Shown here in pieces: positions 13,401 to 15,871 of a stretch of 15,871 nt of DNA; position 1 is the stretch's first letter, and the number at the start of each line of letters is the position of its first letter. The notes beneath the pieces were generated by a model. That model ran no database searches, was not told the origin of the DNA, and saw only the letters and a list, made by a program, of their open reading frames with translations. Made by a program: the position numbers and the translations under genes. The DNA comes from Phycisphaerales bacterium UBA6054 (GTDB lineage: Bacteria; Planctomycetota; Phycisphaerae; Phycisphaerales; UBA1924): positions 569 through 16,439 of the forward strand of contig DIYM01000138.1 in the NCBI GenBank assembly GCA_002429045.1. Direction: 5' to 3'.

Positions 13401-15871
13401 CGATGTAGTAGTTGAACTCGAGGTTGCTGTTCGGGTCCGCCGGCTGATTCGGGTCGCTCGTGTCGAACGACTTCCGCCACATCAGCCCGCCGGGCCCTGA
13501 ACCGCCGCCGATGTTGATCGCCACGTCCCACGGGTTCGTGATCTGCACCGCCAGCACCTGCATCAGCAGGTCGGCGTTGGAAGCGTCCAGCGATCGGTCG
13601 ATGGTGATCTGCTCGATCGAGCCCGGGACCGGGAACCGCCCCGGGCGGGGTCTGCCGCCGAAGTCCCCGCCGTCCCCGCTCACGCTGGAGGGCGCGTCGG
13701 TGTAGACGAACATCGATGCGGCGTGGGTGATGATCGGGGTCGCCTCGACGCCGTACACGTTCACGAGACGCCTGCCGTCGGGCAGCTGGCCCTCGGGCAG
13801 CACGCGCCGGGGGCGGTCGGCCGCGTTGTCCAGGCCCGCGTCGACATCGAACAGCGCCGACGAGCTGCCGATCAGCCCGGGGTAGAGCAGCGCCAGGCTG
13901 CCCCGCGGCGTGTCCAGATCGAACGAGGGCGTGCTGCCCACGTACTGCCGGAAGCGGTCCAGCGGCGTGCGGACCGTGCTCGCGTCGTTGTCGAGCACCA
14001 GCGTCGCGATCGTGGTCTCGTTGTCGCTGTCGAACAGGTCCCTGGCGTTCACCGCGGCGTGGGCGGCGACCCGCAGCGCCAGCTCCGGGCCCCGGTGCCC
14101 GTAGAACAGCGTGGAGTACGGGTTGTCGCGAACGTCGATCAGGTCCTGCTCCCAGACCGCGTTGACGATGCCCGCCGGCAGCCCGTCCACGCCCGCGGCC
14201 CGCTTGAGGCGGAGTACCTCGAGCTCGCCCGCCAACGCGCCCGAGTACACCCGGAACGCGCTGCCGGCGTTCGTGCCGAAATCGGCCAGCGACACCGCCT
14301 GGTTCAGGCCGTTCAGCAGCCCGGAGGGCGCCAGCTCGGAGCTGTTCCGCCCCGCGATGCCCGCGACGCCCGCGGGAGGCAGCGGCACCGCGCCGCTGAC
14401 CGTGGTCAGCTTGGTGCGCGGCGACAGCGTCATCAGCGCCATCGACTCGCGCGAGATCTCGCCCGAAACCTCCGTCCCGCGGTTCGGGTTGCTCGCGAGG
14501 ACCAGCACCTGCCCGTGCAGATCGCGGTCGAGGCTCAGCGGGCGGGTGGAGAGCAGCGGGCTGTAGCGTTCGTCGCCCGTGCCCCCGGCGAACTGGAACC
14601 GGCCCTGCGCCGCAGACTCGAGCCGGCTCGTCAGCTCGGGGTCGTTGAGCCCGTGGAACGTCAGCAGTTCCGAGAGGTCATCGATGCCGAACAGCGAGCT
14701 GACCTGACGCTCGTCCTGACGCGTCGGATCGAACCGGGCGATCCGGTCGTAATAGTCGAAACGGTCCTCACCGAGCTCGTTCGGATCGGTTCCGGTGTTG
14801 CTGTACGAGGTGAGCAGGCTGCCCTCGGTGAGCAGCAGTTCCGAGTCGAGCAGGTCGGGCGGGGCGGCCGTGCCCGAGTCGAAGGGCAGCGGCCCGCGGG
14901 CGTTCTGGGGCAGCGTGACGCCGCGCACGACGGACTCGTGGATCGCCGACGCCGCGTACCGCCCGATCAGCATCGCGTTCGGGAACTCGCGCTGGGTCGG
15001 GGTCGCGGAGCCCGGGAACGGGTTGGGCCCGAAACTCACGCCCGGGTCCAGGTCCAGCAGGCTGACGCCCTCGGTGAAGTGGCGGTAGCGCGAGTAATCC
15101 GCGTCGGACAGCAGGCTCGCGTCGGCGCCCACGCCGTTCTCGACCGCGGGGCGGCGCAGGTGTGCGAACGACAGCGGCTCGTCTCGGTTCGAGGGGTCGA
15201 CGTCGCCGTCGTACGACTCGGCCTGGTCCTGCATCGTCAGCAGGCGGCGCAGGTCGATCTCGACGGGCGTCAGCCCGAGCGGGTGCTCGGCCGTGGGCGC
15301 ACCGAGCGAGTCGCGGGCGATGTTCGCGTTGACCATGCCCGAGAGGTCCACCGCGCGAGCGGCGGCGAACACGCGGAACTCGCCCGCGTCGTACAGGCGC
15401 TGCGCGTCCTCGCGCGGGTTGGAACCCGAGACGTCCTCGCGGGCGATCGTCAGCTCGAACCAGCGCGAGTCGGCGAACCCGTCGCCGTCCGCGTCGCCCC
15501 ACTGGTACGCCGGGAAGTCAGGGTCCGCCCAGGTCGAGACGAACTCAGAGCCTGTTCCTAGACGGTTGTATGTCACGAACGGCTGGTCCAGCGGGATCAG
15601 CGCGAACCGCTGGTACATGGACCAGACCGCCGGCGTGTTCTCGATCTCTTGCGCCGAGAGCCCCAGATCGACCGGACCCGCGGCGGCGGAGAGCCCGGGA
15701 ACCCAGAACCCCGCTCCCCTGGGGTCGTACGACTGGATCGGGCTCTCGACATCACCAACATTCAGCGGGCGGTACAGCGACAGCCCCTCGCTCATCCGCC
15801 GGATCGCCGGGCCGGTGCCGGAGTTGGTGCTGCCCCACCCCGGCTCGGCGTTGAACCCGCCGATGGGCCCG
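10450..15871 (-). CDS. Giant exported GspK/pseudopilin-like protein, C-terminal 1806 residues (5' end beyond right edge)
   Basis: The frame is open to the right edge; the residues before the first in-window ATG (15795) read GFNAEPGWGSTNSGTGPAI and look coding, so the true start and any prepilin signal lie outside. Landmarks in order: GDADGDGFADSRWFEL (about 15451-15498), a DxDxDG loop followed by DSRW; FRVFAAARAVDLSGMVNAN (15322-15378); a second Asp-rich loop DHDRDDDGLLDGLDG near 13030-13074; VNINTAPLDVLRLLPGL (11371-11421), the helix-hairpin-helix-like segment seen in T2SS GspK; and near the C-terminus TTTRSDFYAVWMVIQGF (about 10597-10650). From memory these features recur in very large planctomycete proteins related to GspK/PilX minor pseudopilins. 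No transmembrane helix is visible in this part. A role in a type II secretion or pseudopilus-like surface structure is inference; the Asp-rich loops suggest calcium binding. Alternative: a structural surface protein unrelated to secretion. Confidence 0.75.
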   Translation of the reverse strand, partial: GPIGGFNAEPGWGSTNSGTGPAIRRMSEGLSLYRPLNVGDVESPIQSYDPRGAGFWVPGLSAAAGPVDLGLSAQEIENTPAVWSMYQRFALIPLDQPFVTYNRLGTGSEFVSTWADPDFPAYQWGDADGDGFADSRWFELTIAREDVSGSNPREDAQRLYDAGEFRVFAAARAVDLSGMVNANIARDSLGAPTAEHPLGLTPVEIDLRRLLTMQDQAESYDGDVDPSNRDEPLSFAHLRRPAVENGVGADASLLSDADYSRYRHFTEGVSLLDLDPGVSFGPNPFPGSATPTQREFPNAMLIGRYAASAIHESVVRGVTLPQNARGPLPFDSGTAAPPDLLDSELLLTEGSLLTSYSNTGTDPNELGEDRFDYYDRIARFDPTRQDERQVSSLFGIDDLSELLTFHGLNDPELTSRLESAAQGRFQFAGGTGDERYSPLLSTRPLSLDRDLHGQVLVLASNPNRGTEVSGEISRESMALMTLSPRTKLTTVSGAVPLPPAGVAGIAGRNSSELAPSGLLNGLNQAVSLADFGTNAGSAFRVYSGALAGELEVLRLKRAAGVDGLPAGIVNAVWEQDLIDVRDNPYSTLFYGHRGPELALRVAAHAAVNARDLFDSDNETTIATLVLDNDASTVRTPLDRFRQYVGSTPSFDLDTPRGSLALLYPGLIGSSSALFDVDAGLDNAADRPRRVLPEGQLPDGRRLVNVYGVEATPIITHAASMFVYTDAPSSVSGDGGDFGGRPRPGRFPVPGSIEQITIDRSLDASNADLLMQVLAVQITNPWDVAINIGGGSGPGGLMWRKSFDTSDPNQPADPNSNLEFNYYIEYNGRFFKLGGFRDYVRSVAEGSVDYADNDDYVAAGLPPVTAAGIDLIANPQPELEYESVILRPGESRVFYATAHVNLRDLDARWEDILTANGNVLPESYVLPIGTTGIDHDRDDDGLLDGLDGRDWTGLAQDWLTSQLSIRQSGRTLFPSRIHPFDPTTGELVEGLGPTLPSGYVNLTGDAGDPANDLGFTSRLADPGVVRLWKKHVVNGVEEVPNAERTGSQITENLIQNDILVDRLYLADPGSEAGVNYLHAALDSSVGDEVPNTVSFDETFVPQLTCSPAQDSINVRNDNLGLTLTRWSSVRRKDTMNELNSGDSNPEANVGKIDAYLIASRRTPLDTITRSTNAAGLPDQAALAEVIPDAFTAEDMFDLCEPTDPVRWDSSSRGVQPSREHDVYLTPQDFFARASGGAFGRRPIPTIARHPRQNNPLSAAANLIEGDRFPIEELDRVVGDLDLFEAPGTDSLRPEIFLSRPLNTGRVADTLRAMGIGPAYAPDLNSNPRANPATDFAVYDDEWMTLSEAFAIALGFEDFVGIITATDVSPDAVWFDSVRSYTDPASGASEVEYVLDDLRLRLDDYVAFINRERTTVDETEKAFFSFNPLAPGVSDARRGTGVPMALGVLDSVRAFEPAEYPSNRIDTSVADSELTQALTTPTMGLVNINTAPLDVLRLLPGLSPSAQGYRERDVEASTSSPAVEWWAGGVNPNRSVTPGLFEDAALGLGANYLDWPGTGIPAEAAANSPDIAAGLAAYRDRTFATPRVRSDPRFFGAGTLPLPFGYVIDTALDPTLAEAVIDNRYGESDLAQFATRAAIANVDGLRGTPGFGSLGEMLMASIRDDAATLPAPGDRLASYPHLSMQQLASDQRNLGVTGSGVDAVSLSPNFAGTGSSLPDGNRAGNTPDDYVEKLAAAAGVMNMTTTRSDFYAVWMVIQGFRESDVDSLRPSDPLVPSFKRRFLMVLDRSNVLEPGDTPRVLLMREVPL

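Noticed and set aside
13723..15561. Long plus-strand open frame opposite the giant gene
   Set aside because: Arg/Val/Gln-rich low-complexity translation, no motif, and the minus strand carries recognisable conserved segments throughout.
15793..15795. ATG at 15795 as the start of the giant protein
   Set aside because: The frame continues open to the window edge with coding-like residues, and no Shine-Dalgarno or signal peptide follows this ATG, so it is an internal methionine.

Overview
The window is GC-rich and every supported gene lies on the minus strand. It probably comes from a Planctomycetota chromosome, most likely of the Phycisphaerae type. The main clue is the very large protein at the right end. 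It combines a Dx(D)xDGxxDSxW motif, a VDLSGMVNAN segment, a GspK-like VNINTA...LLPGL segment and a C-terminal TTRSDFYAVW segment, a mix I recall from giant planctomycete pseudopilin/GspK-like proteins. The oddly enlarged permeases and the sparse Shine-Dalgarno sites fit, but this taxonomy is inference.

Read in the direction of transcription (right to left): (1) 10450-15871, the C-terminal 1806 residues of the giant exported GspK-like protein, open at the right edge. (2) A stand-alone tRNA-Pro(UGG) at 10317-10390, with a good -10 box in front and a clear Rho-independent terminator behind (10277-10304). (3) An oligopeptide/dipeptide-type ABC transporter operon, 10135 to 2542: an OppC-like permease, a membrane-anchored peptide-binding protein, an OppB-like permease, a second OppC-like permease and one OppD-like ATPase. 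The last four are tightly packed, two with overlapping or near-overlapping stop/start codons. (4) A GT-B-like glycosyltransferase (1445-2539) whose start is two bases beyond the ATPase stop, so it is probably translated from the same message. (5) A 261-bp gap with hairpins, then a small exported protein of unknown function (413-1183). (6) The start of xseA, the exonuclease VII large subunit, running off the left edge.

The operon encodes what looks like one peptide importer, but its composition is not the textbook set. There are three permease genes, two of them OppC-type, and only one ATPase gene, with no OppF partner. All three permeases carry large insertions, and the solute-binding protein has a transmembrane anchor plus a predicted coiled coil instead of a lipobox. 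The ATPase lacks the cysteine cluster usual in the OppD/DppD C-terminal extension. This is the most unusual part of the window. Nothing resembling a CRISPR array, insertion sequence, phage or defence system was seen, and the long plus-strand reading frames are by-products of high GC opposite real genes.
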